From: Methanococcoides vulcani
GTDB taxonomy: Archaea > Halobacteriota > Methanosarcinia > Methanosarcinales > Methanosarcinaceae
Direction of reading: 5' to 3'
DNA: 64,000 nt
Assembly (NCBI RefSeq): GCF_900111645.1
Contig: NZ_FOHQ01000005.1
Span: forward strand, 1-64,000
In this document: positions 54,412-63,765 of the stretch, piece after piece
How positions within the stretch are numbered: position 1 is the stretch's first letter
Layout: each line of letters begins with the position of its first letter
The notes under the pieces: model-generated
Database searches by the model: none
The model's input: the letters and a program-made list of their open reading frames with translations, nothing else
Told to the model about the DNA's origin: nothing
Translations under genes and position numbers: made by a program

Positions 54412-55305
54412 ATGGAAGATAAACTTCAGGAAATAGAGGAGATAATCGGTAAGTACAGGAAAGCTGGAGAGATCCTCTCAACAGTGAGAAACGAGGCAAA
54501 GGATAAGATAAAGGTCGGAGCAAGCCTTCTGGAAGTTGCAGACCATGTCGAGCAGAGGACCATCGAGCTTGGGGGCTTCCCTGCATTCCCGTGCAACATT
54601 TCGAGGAATGACGAAGCAGCACATGCAACACCCCTTGCAGGAGATGAAACGGTCTTCGGCGAAGATGTCGTAAAACTTGACCTTGGAGTTCATATTGACG
54701 GTTATATTGCAGATTCTGCCCTTACAGTAGATCTTACAAATGAGAATGCAGATCTTGTAAAGGCATCAGAGGCCGCATTATATGCAGCCATCGATACAGT
54801 CAGAAGTGGTGTGAACACAGCAGAACTTGGGGCGGTCATTGAAGACACGATCCATGAACATGGGTTCAAACCGATCGTCAATCTCACCGGTCATGGGGTC
54901 GGACAATACCTCGCACATGCACCCCCCAGTATTCCTAACAGGCATATCGACCACGGTGCAACACTTGAAACCGGGGACATCATTGCCATTGAGCCTTTCG
55001 CCACAGACGGGGCAGGCAGGATCGCTGACGGGGCACTGACGGAGATATTCTCAGTAGTCGGGAACAAGCCAATACGCTTACCTGCAGCGAGGAAAGTGCT
55101 GAAAGAAGTCGCCCCTTACAGGACACTTCCTTTCGCAAGAAGGTGGCTCACCTCAGACAAACTTGACTATTCACTTATGCAGCTTGAGAAGGCAGGCATC
55201 ATCACATCATACCCTGTGCTCAAGGAAGTTGAAGGAGGGCTGGTCTCCCAGGCAGAACACACCGTTATTGTTACCGATGACGGCTGTGAGATAACCACTA
55301 AATGA
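54412..55305 (+). CDS. map: Type II methionine aminopeptidase
   Basis: 297 residues, as usual for archaeal Map. The motifs are GFPAFPCNISRNDEAAHATP (with the substrate His), KLDLGVHIDGYIADSALTVDL (two Asp ligands), LTGHGVGQYLAH (His), IAIEPFATDGAG (Glu) and AEHTVIVTDDG (Glu). The 60-residue helical insert that defines type II lies around residues 200-260 (PFARRWL). It removes initiator Met. Its stop codon overlaps the ATG of the exported protein by 4 bases (ATGA). Confidence 0.96.
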   Translation: MEDKLQEIEEIIGKYRKAGEILSTVRNEAKDKIKVGASLLEVADHVEQRTIELGGFPAFPCNISRNDEAAHATPLAGDETVFGEDVVKLDLGVHIDGYIADSALTVDLTNENADLVKASEAALYAAIDTVRSGVNTAELGAVIEDTIHEHGFKPIVNLTGHGVGQYLAHAPPSIPNRHIDHGATLETGDIIAIEPFATDGAGRIADGALTEIFSVVGNKPIRLPAARKVLKEVAPYRTLPFARRWLTSDKLDYSLMQLEKAGIITSYPVLKEVEGGLVSQAEHTVIVTDDGCEITTK

Positions 55306-55976
55306 AGACTGTTACAATGAGATCTGCACTGATATTGACATTAGCCATTGTATTCATCATGTCCGTTGCAACTATCTCATCCGCATTTACATGGACCAAT
55401 AATATTGTCCTGGAAGAGGATGGGATGACATGGGATTATACCGAAGGCTACAACGGAGAGGTGGCCATATCATACAGAGGTTTTATCGATTCCGAGGTAG
55501 GGAATGACGATGACCATGTCAGTGCCTGGGAACTCATGAAAGTGGATTACTTTACAAGGAACCGGCTCAAGACAACGCTTATGGAAGAACTGGACGTCGC
55601 ATTTGATAGCAGCTCAGAGGACGTACATGTTACAGATGTGGATGCTGAGATCTCACTGGACGTCCTGGGAAGCACTTCCAAGACAGCCAACATCACCAAC
55701 ATGTATTTTGTGACCTACAGTTTTGACAGGAACTTCTTTGACATGGGTAACAGCATGACCTTTGAAGGACAGGCAGATACAGAGGTCAACATTACCATGC
55801 CTTCAGGTGCAAAACTGCTGTCATACGATGGTATCAAGATCAAAACAATTGATACAAAGGACAACCGAACAGCCATCAATGGTTTCTTTGAAGAGGAAGG
55901 AAAGATCACCATCGATTTTACCAGGGACGAAGCTCAAACCGAAGTTGAAACTGAAGCCGATGAAGTACCAGAGTGA
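55302..55976 (+). CDS. Exported protein of unknown function
   Basis: 224 residues with a Sec-type signal peptide (MKTVTMRSALILTLAIVFIMSVATISSAF, cut near Ala28). The mature part has beta-strand character (EEDGMTWDYTEGYNGEVAISYRG, TDVDAEISLDVLG, NMTFEGQADTEVNITMP), two or three N-glycosylation sequons (NIT, NIT), and an acidic C-terminal tail (EVETEADEVPE). No membrane anchor follows. I do not recognise a family. Coupling to map through ATGA is probably only packing. It may be a substrate of AglB. Confidence 0.75.
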   Translation: MKTVTMRSALILTLAIVFIMSVATISSAFTWTNNIVLEEDGMTWDYTEGYNGEVAISYRGFIDSEVGNDDDHVSAWELMKVDYFTRNRLKTTLMEELDVAFDSSSEDVHVTDVDAEISLDVLGSTSKTANITNMYFVTYSFDRNFFDMGNSMTFEGQADTEVNITMPSGAKLLSYDGIKIKTIDTKDNRTAINGFFEEEGKITIDFTRDEAQTEVETEADEVPE

Positions 55977-56022
55977 GAAAGTCCTGAAAACATTAATATA
56001 AAGTGAAAGATTCCTTTTGTTC

Positions 56023-56310
56023 ATGATAATAGAACAGATACCACTTGAAAATGGAACTGCTATTGGACTGAAGCTCGAGATGCAGAACGCCCCTCTTCTT
56101 GTCATAAGAGCAGACAAGGGTTTTGTTATGTGCGGATACATGGACACTGAGATGGCAAATAAGTTAGGCGATGTTGCAGCAAAGGTCAGAGGCGTGAACA
56201 ATTTCGAGGACGTGCTGCACGCCGAAGTGCTGGATGTTACAAACCACGCAAAGGCCCTTGGCATCAAGGCCGGCATGAAGGGACATGAAGCACTTGAAAT
56301 GATGTTCTGA
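56023..56310 (+). CDS. DUF1805 (YunC-like) protein
   Basis: About 95 residues from ATG 56023. It has IIEQIPLENGTAIGLKLEMQNAPLLVIRADKGFVMCGYMDTEMANKLGDVAAKVRGVNNFEDVL and DVTNHAKALGIKAGMKGHEAL in that order, matching the YunC/DUF1805 fold; family role is unknown. The TATA-like ATTAATATAAAG at about 55989-56000 lies 25 bases before the ATG, so the transcript is probably leaderless. Confidence 0.85.
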   Translation: MIIEQIPLENGTAIGLKLEMQNAPLLVIRADKGFVMCGYMDTEMANKLGDVAAKVRGVNNFEDVLHAEVLDVTNHAKALGIKAGMKGHEALEMMF

Positions 56311-56328
56311 GAACATCTCGTTTCTACC

Positions 56329-57369
56329 ATGTTATACGCATTTGAACTGTCAGGCGAGCATGAAGACCTGCCCCGAGCAGAGGTTCTTGCCTGCCTTGAC
56401 CTTGTTGAACTTGAATATGAAGAGAGGGATTACTTTGACCAGTGCCTTGTTGTGGACATTGAAGGCGACCCCCAGGAAGTGGAACGTAAGCTCAATTACG
56501 TCGCTGAACGTGTTGCAATGGCACATCACATACTGAAGGTCATTGAGATCTGTCCTGCAGATGTGGACACTATTCTTGAGATCGCTGAGAAAGCCGATGT
56601 ATCGGAGCACATCAACAAGGACCAGAAATATGTTGTGCGTGCAAAACGCATCAAGCATAATTCCACCATTGTCTGTGCAGACATGGAAAGGCGTGTTGGC
56701 GGTGCCATCTACAGGAAAGGTTTCAATGCGAACCTGAAAGAACCTGATGTCGAGTTCAGGCTGATCCTTTCCGAAAAATGCGTTTTTGGTTCCGTCATTG
56801 CATCTGTGGACCGCAGTGCCTATGAAGCACGTGCTCCCCACAAAAAGCCATTCTTCTATCCCGGTGTGCTCCGACCCCGTGTGGCGCGTGCACTTGTGAA
56901 CATGGCCATGGTCAAGGAAAAGGACATTGTGTTCGACCCGTTCTGTGGTACCGCAGGGATACTTGTGGAAGCAGGTCTTGTCGGTGCGAGAGTTATCGGA
57001 CTGGAGGTTCGCTATAAGATCGCTGTCGGTGCACATATGAACCTGCAGCACTTCAATGCCGACCACACCATGATGCTTGGAGATGCCTGCAGAGTACCTT
57101 TTGTGGACGCATCGGTTGATGCTGTCATCGCAGACCCGCCCTACGGACGTTCGGCAAGGATCGAGGCAGAATCACTTTACCACCTCTACGAGGCATCTTT
57201 TGCCGAGATGTACAGAGTGCTGAAACCAGGTGGTACGACCATAATCGTCTCAGAGATAGATATAGCTGAATTCGTAAAGGATGCAGGCTTCATCACTAAA
57301 GCTCAGTATTTACAACGGGTGCACAAGAGCCTGACACGGAAAATCACTGTACTTCAAAAACCCGAATGA
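56329..57369 (+). CDS. tRNA (guanine-10-N2) methyltransferase, Trm-G10 type (THUMP)
   Basis: 346 residues: an N-terminal THUMP domain (about 40-150, with VERKLNYVAERVAMAHH, DQKYVVRAKRIKHN) and a Rossmann methyltransferase with KPFFYPGVLRPRVARALVNMA, VFDPFCGTAGILVEAGLVGA and the catalytic ADPPYGRSA. This matches the archaeal TrmG10 group (PAB1283 type), which makes m2G/m22G at tRNA position 10. It lies 18 bases after the DUF1805 gene and may be cotranscribed. Confidence 0.93.
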   Translation: MLYAFELSGEHEDLPRAEVLACLDLVELEYEERDYFDQCLVVDIEGDPQEVERKLNYVAERVAMAHHILKVIEICPADVDTILEIAEKADVSEHINKDQKYVVRAKRIKHNSTIVCADMERRVGGAIYRKGFNANLKEPDVEFRLILSEKCVFGSVIASVDRSAYEARAPHKKPFFYPGVLRPRVARALVNMAMVKEKDIVFDPFCGTAGILVEAGLVGARVIGLEVRYKIAVGAHMNLQHFNADHTMMLGDACRVPFVDASVDAVIADPPYGRSARIEAESLYHLYEASFAEMYRVLKPGGTTIIVSEIDIAEFVKDAGFITKAQYLQRVHKSLTRKITVLQKPE

Positions 57370-57433
57370 CCAAATAGGCTCATTTCTGCACAGAATCCTG
57401 TATCAGGTACCAGTAAGCGGAAAGCTCACGATC

Positions 57434-57949
57434 CTAGTGGCTCCGGTCCTCGAACCTGGAATCGATCATCTGCCAGAACCGAGGGCTGTGCCTTAATTCT
57501 ATAAGATGTGCCATTTCGTGGAAGACTACATACTCGACAAGGTCTTCAGGCAGGTGCATCAAATGCCTGTTGAAGTTCAGCCGACCTGCGGAACTGCAAC
57601 TTCCCCATTTAGTCCTCATTTTCCGGAAGGTCACTTTATCAGGCATCACCCCAAGCTCATCGGCCATCTTATTGGTAAAAGAAAGGACAAGATCCCTGAA
57701 TTCACCATCGGACCTGCCCACTAGCTTTTTGGAAGCGGCATTCTCAATGGTAGCCAGTGAATCGGTGTAACGCCTGTACACCCACAGCTTGTGCCTCAGG
57801 ATAAGTTGTTCATGGTCCGGAAAGCTTTTGGGGACAACGACATTCAGCCTGCCAGCCCGGAACTCCAGTCGTGCTCGTTTCACCTTGCGATGGCTAAGAC
57901 TGTAAGGGATATCAATACCATTGATACCGATGCGATGGTCTGAGTTCAT
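57434..57949 (-). CDS. YgjP-like zinc metallopeptidase (DUF45)
   Basis: 171 residues with the SprT/WLM-type motif HEMAHLIELRHSPRFW (HExxH plus the third His seven residues later) and the DUF45 markers SHRKVKRARLEFRAGRLNVVVP near the start and RKMRTKWGSCSSAGRLNFNRHLMHLP before the site. Substrates are unknown. Its ATG overlaps the stop of truA by 4 bases. The family usually has about 230 residues in bacteria; this is a short archaeal form. Confidence 0.88.
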   Translation of the reverse strand: MNSDHRIGINGIDIPYSLSHRKVKRARLEFRAGRLNVVVPKSFPDHEQLILRHKLWVYRRYTDSLATIENAASKKLVGRSDGEFRDLVLSFTNKMADELGVMPDKVTFRKMRTKWGSCSSAGRLNFNRHLMHLPEDLVEYVVFHEMAHLIELRHSPRFWQMIDSRFEDRSH

Positions 57950-58773
57950 AGCTCATCTGAAGGCGGAACTATTGGGAGGAGATGCTCCAGCACATCGGCC
58001 ATGACCCTGTAACGTACAAGATGGTCGTGGACACGCTCATGCGCCCTGCGTATGGCATAACCGTCCTCGATCCATTCAATAGGTATTGGATAGCGTACAT
58101 CCATGAAAACAAGCCCGTATGCATGTGCAGGCTCCAGACCTTCCTCGTAGGAATCGGGGTCAAGCATCTGTTCCAGCCATTCTTCATCGCGAACTTCGCT
58201 TCCCACCATCATTAATGCAGTTACTATCTTGCGGACCATGTTCCACAGGAAACTGTTCGCCTCAACATCAATGCGCGTAAGGTTGCCACTGACCCTGACA
58301 TCTATACGTTCAACATTCCTGACAGTGCCCCTCCCTGCATCGGTCGTGCAGAAATTAGCAAAATCATGACTTCCGATCAGAAGCTTTGAAGCAGACCTTA
58401 TCTTGGATATGTCATATTGCTCCCCGCACATGATGTAACGGTAGCTTCGACCTACCGCATGCCTGCGAGGATCGAAATTGTCGGGGACTAGCGAATGTGC
58501 CCACGCCCAGATGGTTCCCGGGAGCTTTGAGTTGATCACACGGGGTATCGCCAGATTGGGCACATCGGTGTCAAAGGCAATTACCTGCCCCATGGCATGG
58601 ACTCCGGCGTCTGTGCGTCCTGAACTGATAAAATTAGCTGACCCTGGATCTTTTATAATCTCCAGCTCTTTCAATGCTTTGAAAAGCTCACCCTCTATGG
58701 TTGGAACCTGGGCCTGGACCTGAGATCCATGGTAGTTTGATCCGACATATGCAATTTTGAGTGCAACTCTCAT
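57946..58773 (-). CDS. truA: tRNA pseudouridine(38-40) synthase TruA
   Basis: 275 residues with the catalytic Asp in SSGRTDAGVHAMGQ (D55), YVGSNYHGSQVQ near the start, FDPRRHAVGRSYRYIM, and FLWNMVRKIVTALMMVG in the second half domain. It modifies uridines 38-40 in the anticodon stem-loop of many tRNAs. It is the first gene of a two-gene transcript with the YgjP-like peptidase. Confidence 0.95.
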   Translation of the reverse strand: MRVALKIAYVGSNYHGSQVQAQVPTIEGELFKALKELEIIKDPGSANFISSGRTDAGVHAMGQVIAFDTDVPNLAIPRVINSKLPGTIWAWAHSLVPDNFDPRRHAVGRSYRYIMCGEQYDISKIRSASKLLIGSHDFANFCTTDAGRGTVRNVERIDVRVSGNLTRIDVEANSFLWNMVRKIVTALMMVGSEVRDEEWLEQMLDPDSYEEGLEPAHAYGLVFMDVRYPIPIEWIEDGYAIRRAHERVHDHLVRYRVMADVLEHLLPIVPPSDEL

Positions 58774-58915
58774 TGAATCACTGATGCCACATATAGACCT
58801 CTATCTATAATATGATTACCATAATTCCACACACATTCGAGTACATAGAATAACATTGGGAATATATTTTTTATTTCTTTATGAAAAGTAATCAATCCTT
58901 ATTTCATGCCACAAA

Positions 58916-58923
58916 CTTAAATA
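58916..58923 (+). promoter_or_regulatory. TATA box for purP
   Basis: CTTAAATA lies 41-48 bases before the purP ATG; GAGGCG lies 7 bases before it. Confidence 0.5.
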
Positions 58924-58963
58924 CAAGATAATACAATCTAATTTAAATTTTTGAGGCGAAACT

Positions 58964-60031
58964 ATGATATCAAAACAACAGATCTCTGAGATAATAAGCA
59001 AGTACGATCTAGATGATCTTGCTATTGCAACCGTCTGCTCACACTCAAGCCTCCAGATCTTTGATGGAGCCCGTAAAGAGGGATTGAAGACAATAGGGAT
59101 CTGTGTAGGCCAGCCTCCGCGTTTTTATGATGCTTTCCCAAAAGCAAAACCTGACGAATATATCGTTGTTGAGAGCTATGCCGACATTCCAAAGATAGCA
59201 CAGGAACTTGTCGAAAAGAATGCGATCATAATACCTCACGGTTCTTTTGTAGAATACATGGGTGCTAAGAACTTCGCAGAACTTCCGGTCCCATCCTTTG
59301 GCAACCGCGCTGTCCTTGAATGGGAATCCGACAGGGACAAGGAAAGGGAATGGCTCGAAGGTGCTGGGATACACATGCCAAAAGTGGTCGACCCGGAAAA
59401 GATAGATGGCCCTGTCATGGTGAAATATCATGGAGCAAAAGGTGGCAGAGGATTCTTTGTTGCAAAGAACTATGATGAATTCAAGCAGAATATCGACCCA
59501 AACGAGAAGTTCACGATCCAGGAGTTCATTGTCGGCACCAGATATTACCTTCACTTCTTCTATTCCCCAATACGGGAGGAAGGCTACAAGTTGAGCAATG
59601 GTATACTTGAGATGCTAAGCATGGACCGCAGGGTTGAAGCCAATGCTGATGAGATATTCAGGCTCGGCTCCCCGCGTGAACTTGAAGATGCAGGCATTCT
59701 CCCTACCTATGTAGTTACCGGAAACGTTCCACTTGTTGCAAGGGAATCACTCCTGCCCCACATATTCTCCCTTGGAGAGAAGGTCGTTGAAGAGTCCCTT
59801 GACCTCTTTGGTGGCATGATAGGACCTTTCTGTCTTGAAACCGTGTTCACAGATAAACTTGAGATCAAGGTCTTTGAGATATCTGCACGTATCGTCGCCG
59901 GTACGAACATCTACACTTCAGGATCACCATATTCCGACCTCATTGAGCCGGACCTGTCCACAGGAAAGAGGATCTCCCAGGAGATCAAGCTTGCAGCGAA
60001 ATTGGGCAAACTTGAAATGATAGTGTCATGA
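58964..60031 (+). CDS. purP: FAICAR synthetase PurP (formate-dependent, ATP-grasp)
   Basis: 355 residues. Markers are ATVCSHSSLQIFDGARKEG, VVESYADIP, IIIPHGSFVEYMG, PVPSFGNRAVLEWESDRDKE and the ATP-grasp region VMVKYHGAKGGRGFFVAKN, IQEFIVGTRYYLHFFYSP, LEMLSMDRRVEANADE and FEISARIVAGTN. PurP replaces PurH-type transformylase in archaea, using formate and ATP to make FAICAR in purine synthesis. It has its own TATA box and Shine-Dalgarno site, as a monocistronic gene. Confidence 0.95.
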   Translation: MISKQQISEIISKYDLDDLAIATVCSHSSLQIFDGARKEGLKTIGICVGQPPRFYDAFPKAKPDEYIVVESYADIPKIAQELVEKNAIIIPHGSFVEYMGAKNFAELPVPSFGNRAVLEWESDRDKEREWLEGAGIHMPKVVDPEKIDGPVMVKYHGAKGGRGFFVAKNYDEFKQNIDPNEKFTIQEFIVGTRYYLHFFYSPIREEGYKLSNGILEMLSMDRRVEANADEIFRLGSPRELEDAGILPTYVVTGNVPLVARESLLPHIFSLGEKVVEESLDLFGGMIGPFCLETVFTDKLEIKVFEISARIVAGTNIYTSGSPYSDLIEPDLSTGKRISQEIKLAAKLGKLEMIVS

Positions 60032-60182
60032 GCGGGTTTCATGCCCCTCATTTTTAACAATCGTCACTCTTTTTGAAATTGAGGGGAAATCTATGGATCC
60101 CCCGTTTACTTTTGACAAAGCATCTGTGGGATACTTCCCGCCCACGTATTGCTACCAGTGATGTACGGATTTGGGAACCCAC

Positions 60183-60671
60183 TCAGGATTCCTGCTCCGC
60201 CATATAGGAGACATCATTGATCAGTTCAGATGTCTCGTTCATAAGCTCCATGGTCTTTTCAAGAGCTTCGAAATCAATTTCCTGAGAATTAGTTTCCACA
60301 AACTCACCAAATTCATACGAACGTTGGAGGAAATCTGCATATTCAGTAGCAATACCCTCGACCGAAGGTGACAACGAAAAACCCTCAAGCTCCTCAAGAT
60401 ATCTTTCGGAATCTTCCTTGAGCTTTATCCCGCCTTCCTCCAGCAGGACACTATCCCTTTCAGAAGCTGCGAACTTTATAGCTTCATAATCATCAAGCAG
60501 GACCTCAGCAGAATCCGCTGTCCAGCGCAGGAAATCAATATTTTCCATTGTCTGTGAGATCGAGCCTTCGATCTCATTTACACCGTTCTCAATATCTTCA
60601 CAGCCTGCGGCTGACAATGAGAGGAACACCATCAGCAATACAAGCAGATTTCGATAAAAGGTTAGTTTCAT
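60183..60671 (-). CDS. Small lipoprotein with helical domain, function unknown
   Basis: 162 residues: a signal peptide with lipobox LSAAGC (Cys about residue 24) followed by an acidic, helical domain with many Glu and Asp (ENGVNEIEGSISQTMENIDFL, SERYLEELEGF, FLQRSYEFGEFVETNSQEIDFEALEKTME). No recognisable enzyme motif. It resembles small helical lipoproteins common in Methanosarcinales. Its start region faces the polyprenol kinase gene on the same strand with a 60-base gap. Confidence 0.75.
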   Translation of the reverse strand: MKLTFYRNLLVLLMVFLSLSAAGCEDIENGVNEIEGSISQTMENIDFLRWTADSAEVLLDDYEAIKFAASERDSVLLEEGGIKLKEDSERYLEELEGFSLSPSVEGIATEYADFLQRSYEFGEFVETNSQEIDFEALEKTMELMNETSELINDVSYMAEQES

Positions 60672-60732
60672 GATCCAGTTCCTATCAATTCAATAAATAT
60701 ACACTATAAATAAGTAAATTTCAGCAATATAT

Positions 60733-61353
60733 TCAGGCAGTTATCGATATATAAGTATTGACCAGAAATTGCATAATAAGCATACCCAGAAGAGCTGCAA
60801 ATGGAACCGTCAGGTTGTCTGATCTTTCGGACCTTGCTTCCACATACATGCCTGCGATCCCGCCTGCAATAGACAGGGGACCTGCAAATGGAAAGCCACA
60901 AAGGATTGCCCCGAGGATGCCAGCAGCAGTTCCTTCAATCGTCTTCGATGAATCCCCATAGCACATCTTCCCGTGAATACCTATGATCGTAGCAAGGCCA
61001 TCCCCAACTGCAAGCACAACGATGGAAGCATAACATATGCCCTCATCCAGCCTGTAGGATAACAACAGAAGTGCCAGTATCGACACCAAATAAAGCAAAG
61101 GTGCTGAAGCAAATTTTTCGTACTCGTTCTTTCTCCAGAGGACCTTGAAAAGTGAATACGACCTTATTTTTGGTTTTATCAGCTCCATCCCCAGAAAGAG
61201 AAAAGTGAGGAACATGACAAGTCCTACTGCGATCTCCTTTCCGGAATAGACCGCTATCACCGGAAAAAGAGCTCCAAATAGGTGTACCACTTTTCTTAAT
61301 GGCAGATAGGAAAGGGAGCGCGGGACCGTACATGCAAAGTTTTTCAGCACCAT
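60733..61353 (-). CDS. Polyprenol/dolichol kinase-like or phosphatidate cytidylyltransferase-like membrane enzyme (SEC59/DGK1 type)
   Basis: 206 residues with about six membrane spans. The C-terminal signature VLAVGDGLATIIGIHGKMCYGDSSKTIEGTAAG matches the SEC59/DGK1 family of CTP-dependent kinases (motif DGxA...G...KTxEG). The N-terminal ALFPVIAVYSGKEI and LSYRLDEGICYASIV fit. It could phosphorylate dolichol, feeding lipid carrier to the AglB pathway elsewhere in this window, but a role in phospholipid metabolism is also possible. Substrate unknown. Confidence 0.8.
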   Translation of the reverse strand: MVLKNFACTVPRSLSYLPLRKVVHLFGALFPVIAVYSGKEIAVGLVMFLTFLFLGMELIKPKIRSYSLFKVLWRKNEYEKFASAPLLYLVSILALLLLSYRLDEGICYASIVVLAVGDGLATIIGIHGKMCYGDSSKTIEGTAAGILGAILCGFPFAGPLSIAGGIAGMYVEARSERSDNLTVPFAALLGMLIMQFLVNTYISITA

Positions 61354-61402
61354 TTGTTCACCGGTGAAAAATCATATATGCATAGTTATTGATTAGAACT
61401 AA

Positions 61403-62686
61403 ATGATAAAACTAAAGGATGATGTTCAAGCCGGCGTGGTCAAAAAGCGCTATATACTCGGCAGAAGGGACGAGAACGAAGAGGGAGTGCTTCATATTGG
61501 CAGATACCTCGCCCTTGACAGGTCTTCAGGATCACATGTCGCCATTGATGCATTAAAACCACACGCGATCCTGATATGCGGGAAAAGGGGCTATGGAAAA
61601 TCCTATACCATGGGGACCCTCATCGAGGAGATCGCACTTTTGCCCCAGGAGATCAGGCAGAATGTCGCATCCCTTGTTATCGACACAATGGGAATATTCT
61701 GGACACTTGGAAGAGGTAATAATCCCCAGGCAGAGCTGCTGCAGGAATGGAATATGGAACCGGCAGGATTCAATGCAGAGGTCTTTGTGCCTGCAGGTCA
61801 TGTGGATGAGTATAAGGAAAGGCATATCGAAGTGAAGCCGTTCTCGATCCCTGTGGCACATTTACATGGTTATGACTGGTGTGAACTTTTCAACATAGAA
61901 GTGACATCTCCGCTGGGAGTGCTTCTGGTCAGGATAATAGAGGAGATGCGGGAAAATGAAGGGAACTTTTCCTTCGGAGATATCATTAACAGGATCAACG
62001 CGGACGACAGGACGGATGATGTTACGAAAATGGCAGCTGAGAACTATTTGAGGACCGCTGCCTCATGGGGAGTTTTTGAAAAGGATGCCTGCGGAATTTC
62101 CGAACTTATCAAACGCGGATGCACATCAGTACTTGATGTGAGCGCTATCGAGAACAAGATCGTACGCTCTGCGGTAGTGGGGATCATTGCAAGAGATATC
62201 TATACCAGACGTTTGCAGGAAAGGCGTTCTTATGAGAGAATGATCATGGGCGATGAGGAGATCGAGCAGAAGATGCCCATGGTCTGGATGTTCATCGATG
62301 AAGCCCACCTGTTCGTGCCTTCAAAAGGAGAGACTTTAGCATCAGACGTCCTTATCAACGAGTGGGTGCGACAGGGAAGGCAACCGGGACTATCAATCAT
62401 CTTTGCAACCCAGCGACCTGCGGCACTGCATCCGGACATTATATCCCAGTCCGACATTGTGATATGCCACAGGCTCACTGCAAGAGATGATATTGAGGCA
62501 CTGGAAGCCATCCGTCCGACATACATGAAAGAGAACATAGGGGATGCCATCAGGAAGATGGGACTGGAGAGAGGCATAGCATTCGTTGTAGATGATACGT
62601 CAGAGAGCACACACCTTGTGAAGATCAGGCCAAGATACAGCTGGCATGGCGGGAACGAGCCAAGTGCATTGAATGAAAGGAGATGA
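61403..62686 (+). CDS. HerA-like hexameric ATPase (DUF87)
   Basis: 427 residues. Walker A is ICGKRGYGKSYTMGTL, Walker B is MVWMFIDEAHLFVP, with the sensor IFATQRPAALHPDI and the arginine-rich RLTARDDIEALEAIRPT. The N-terminal part (residues 1-50) looks like a short beta barrel (HAS type). It belongs to the HerA/FtsK-like DNA translocases of archaea; no NurA nuclease gene is adjacent, so the role could differ. ATGA overlap with an alternative start of the next gene shows tight packing. Confidence 0.88.
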   Translation: MIKLKDDVQAGVVKKRYILGRRDENEEGVLHIGRYLALDRSSGSHVAIDALKPHAILICGKRGYGKSYTMGTLIEEIALLPQEIRQNVASLVIDTMGIFWTLGRGNNPQAELLQEWNMEPAGFNAEVFVPAGHVDEYKERHIEVKPFSIPVAHLHGYDWCELFNIEVTSPLGVLLVRIIEEMRENEGNFSFGDIINRINADDRTDDVTKMAAENYLRTAASWGVFEKDACGISELIKRGCTSVLDVSAIENKIVRSAVVGIIARDIYTRRLQERRSYERMIMGDEEIEQKMPMVWMFIDEAHLFVPSKGETLASDVLINEWVRQGRQPGLSIIFATQRPAALHPDIISQSDIVICHRLTARDDIEALEAIRPTYMKENIGDAIRKMGLERGIAFVVDDTSESTHLVKIRPRYSWHGGNEPSALNERR

Positions 62687-62691
62687 GAATA

Positions 62692-63633
62692 ATGGATATT
62701 AAGAGAAGTGCGGACATGGTGATCAACACCTGCATGGGTGCGAAGAAAGGAGAAACTGTGCTTATCGTTACTGATACATGCACTGACGAGAAGATCACAA
62801 AGGCACTGTATACCTCTGCGGTCGAAGCGGGATGCGAGACCCTGATGCTGACAATGGAACCAAGGGAACAACACGGTTCAGAACCGCCTATGCTTGTTGA
62901 AGAGGCTATGAAGAGCTCTGATGTCCTGCTTGCTCCTGCATCAAAGTCACTTACACATACCCAGGCACGCAAACATGCATCCGAGAACGGTACGAGAACC
63001 GCCACAATGCCGGGAATTACCATCGGCATGATGAAGGAAGGCGGCTTGAACGCTGATTATGAGAAGATAAACAGCTTAGCAGAGGAATTGCTTGAAACTC
63101 TCAAGGGATCAAAGGAAGTACGCATCACCACTGAACTGGGAACTGACCTTGTCATTGATGTTGATGGTGGGGAATGGATGGCGGACACCGGCATGTGCCA
63201 CGAGAAAGGTACGACCACCAACCTTCCGGCAGGAGAGATGTACATAGCTCCGAAAAATGTGAACGGAAAAGCTGTGATCGACGGGTCCATGGGAGGTATA
63301 GGACTGCTTGAAGGGGCGCTGGTCATCGAGATCAAGGACAGGAAGGCGGTAAGCTTTGAAGGCGATGGTGCTGAAAAGCTTGAAAGGATGGTGAACGATG
63401 TCGGACCGGACGGGCGTAACATCGCAGAGCTGGGGATCGGCATCAATCCGGCTGCAATGCTTATCGGGGTCATTCTTGAGGATGAAAAGGTCGGCGGCAC
63501 GATCCATATTGCACTGGGAGACAATTCCACTTTTGGAGGGGATGTTACCGTTGACCTCCATCTGGATGGCATTATCACAAAGCCAAAGGTCCTTGTTGAC
63601 GGCATTGACCTGAAGGTCGAGCGTTTTGCCTGA
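62692..63633 (+). CDS. M29-like aminopeptidase
   Basis: About 313 residues from ATG 62692 (AAGGAG nine bases upstream; an ATG at 62683 would be too close). The protein has INTCMGAKKGETVLIVTD, LAPASKSLTHTQARKHA, PGITIGMMKEGGLNADYEKI, TELGTDLVIDVDGGEWMADTG, NLPAGEMYIAPKN and VGGTIHIALGDNSTFGG with TVDLHLDGII near the end, in the order of the thermophilic M29 aminopeptidases (AmpS/leucyl aminopeptidase type). Metal ligands of M29 are expected in the Glu/His/Asp-rich parts. It probably trims peptides in the cytoplasm. Confidence 0.85.
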   Translation: MDIKRSADMVINTCMGAKKGETVLIVTDTCTDEKITKALYTSAVEAGCETLMLTMEPREQHGSEPPMLVEEAMKSSDVLLAPASKSLTHTQARKHASENGTRTATMPGITIGMMKEGGLNADYEKINSLAEELLETLKGSKEVRITTELGTDLVIDVDGGEWMADTGMCHEKGTTTNLPAGEMYIAPKNVNGKAVIDGSMGGIGLLEGALVIEIKDRKAVSFEGDGAEKLERMVNDVGPDGRNIAELGIGINPAAMLIGVILEDEKVGGTIHIALGDNSTFGGDVTVDLHLDGIITKPKVLVDGIDLKVERFA

Positions 63634-63765
63634 GATCTTCTGATATTGTGCCAAAGTTATATGTTGACACGGAAATATTATGCCGGTAGAAAGTACTTAA
63701 ATAACTGAAAGATATAATCAGAGCATAGATTTCACACTTACTTGAAAATATCACCGGTGATTATA

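Noticed and set aside
60092-60162. 22-residue plus-strand frame (MDPPFTFDK...) after purP, with GAGGGG upstream
   Set aside because: Too short to judge, no known family, and lies between two converging genes; I cannot support it as a gene.
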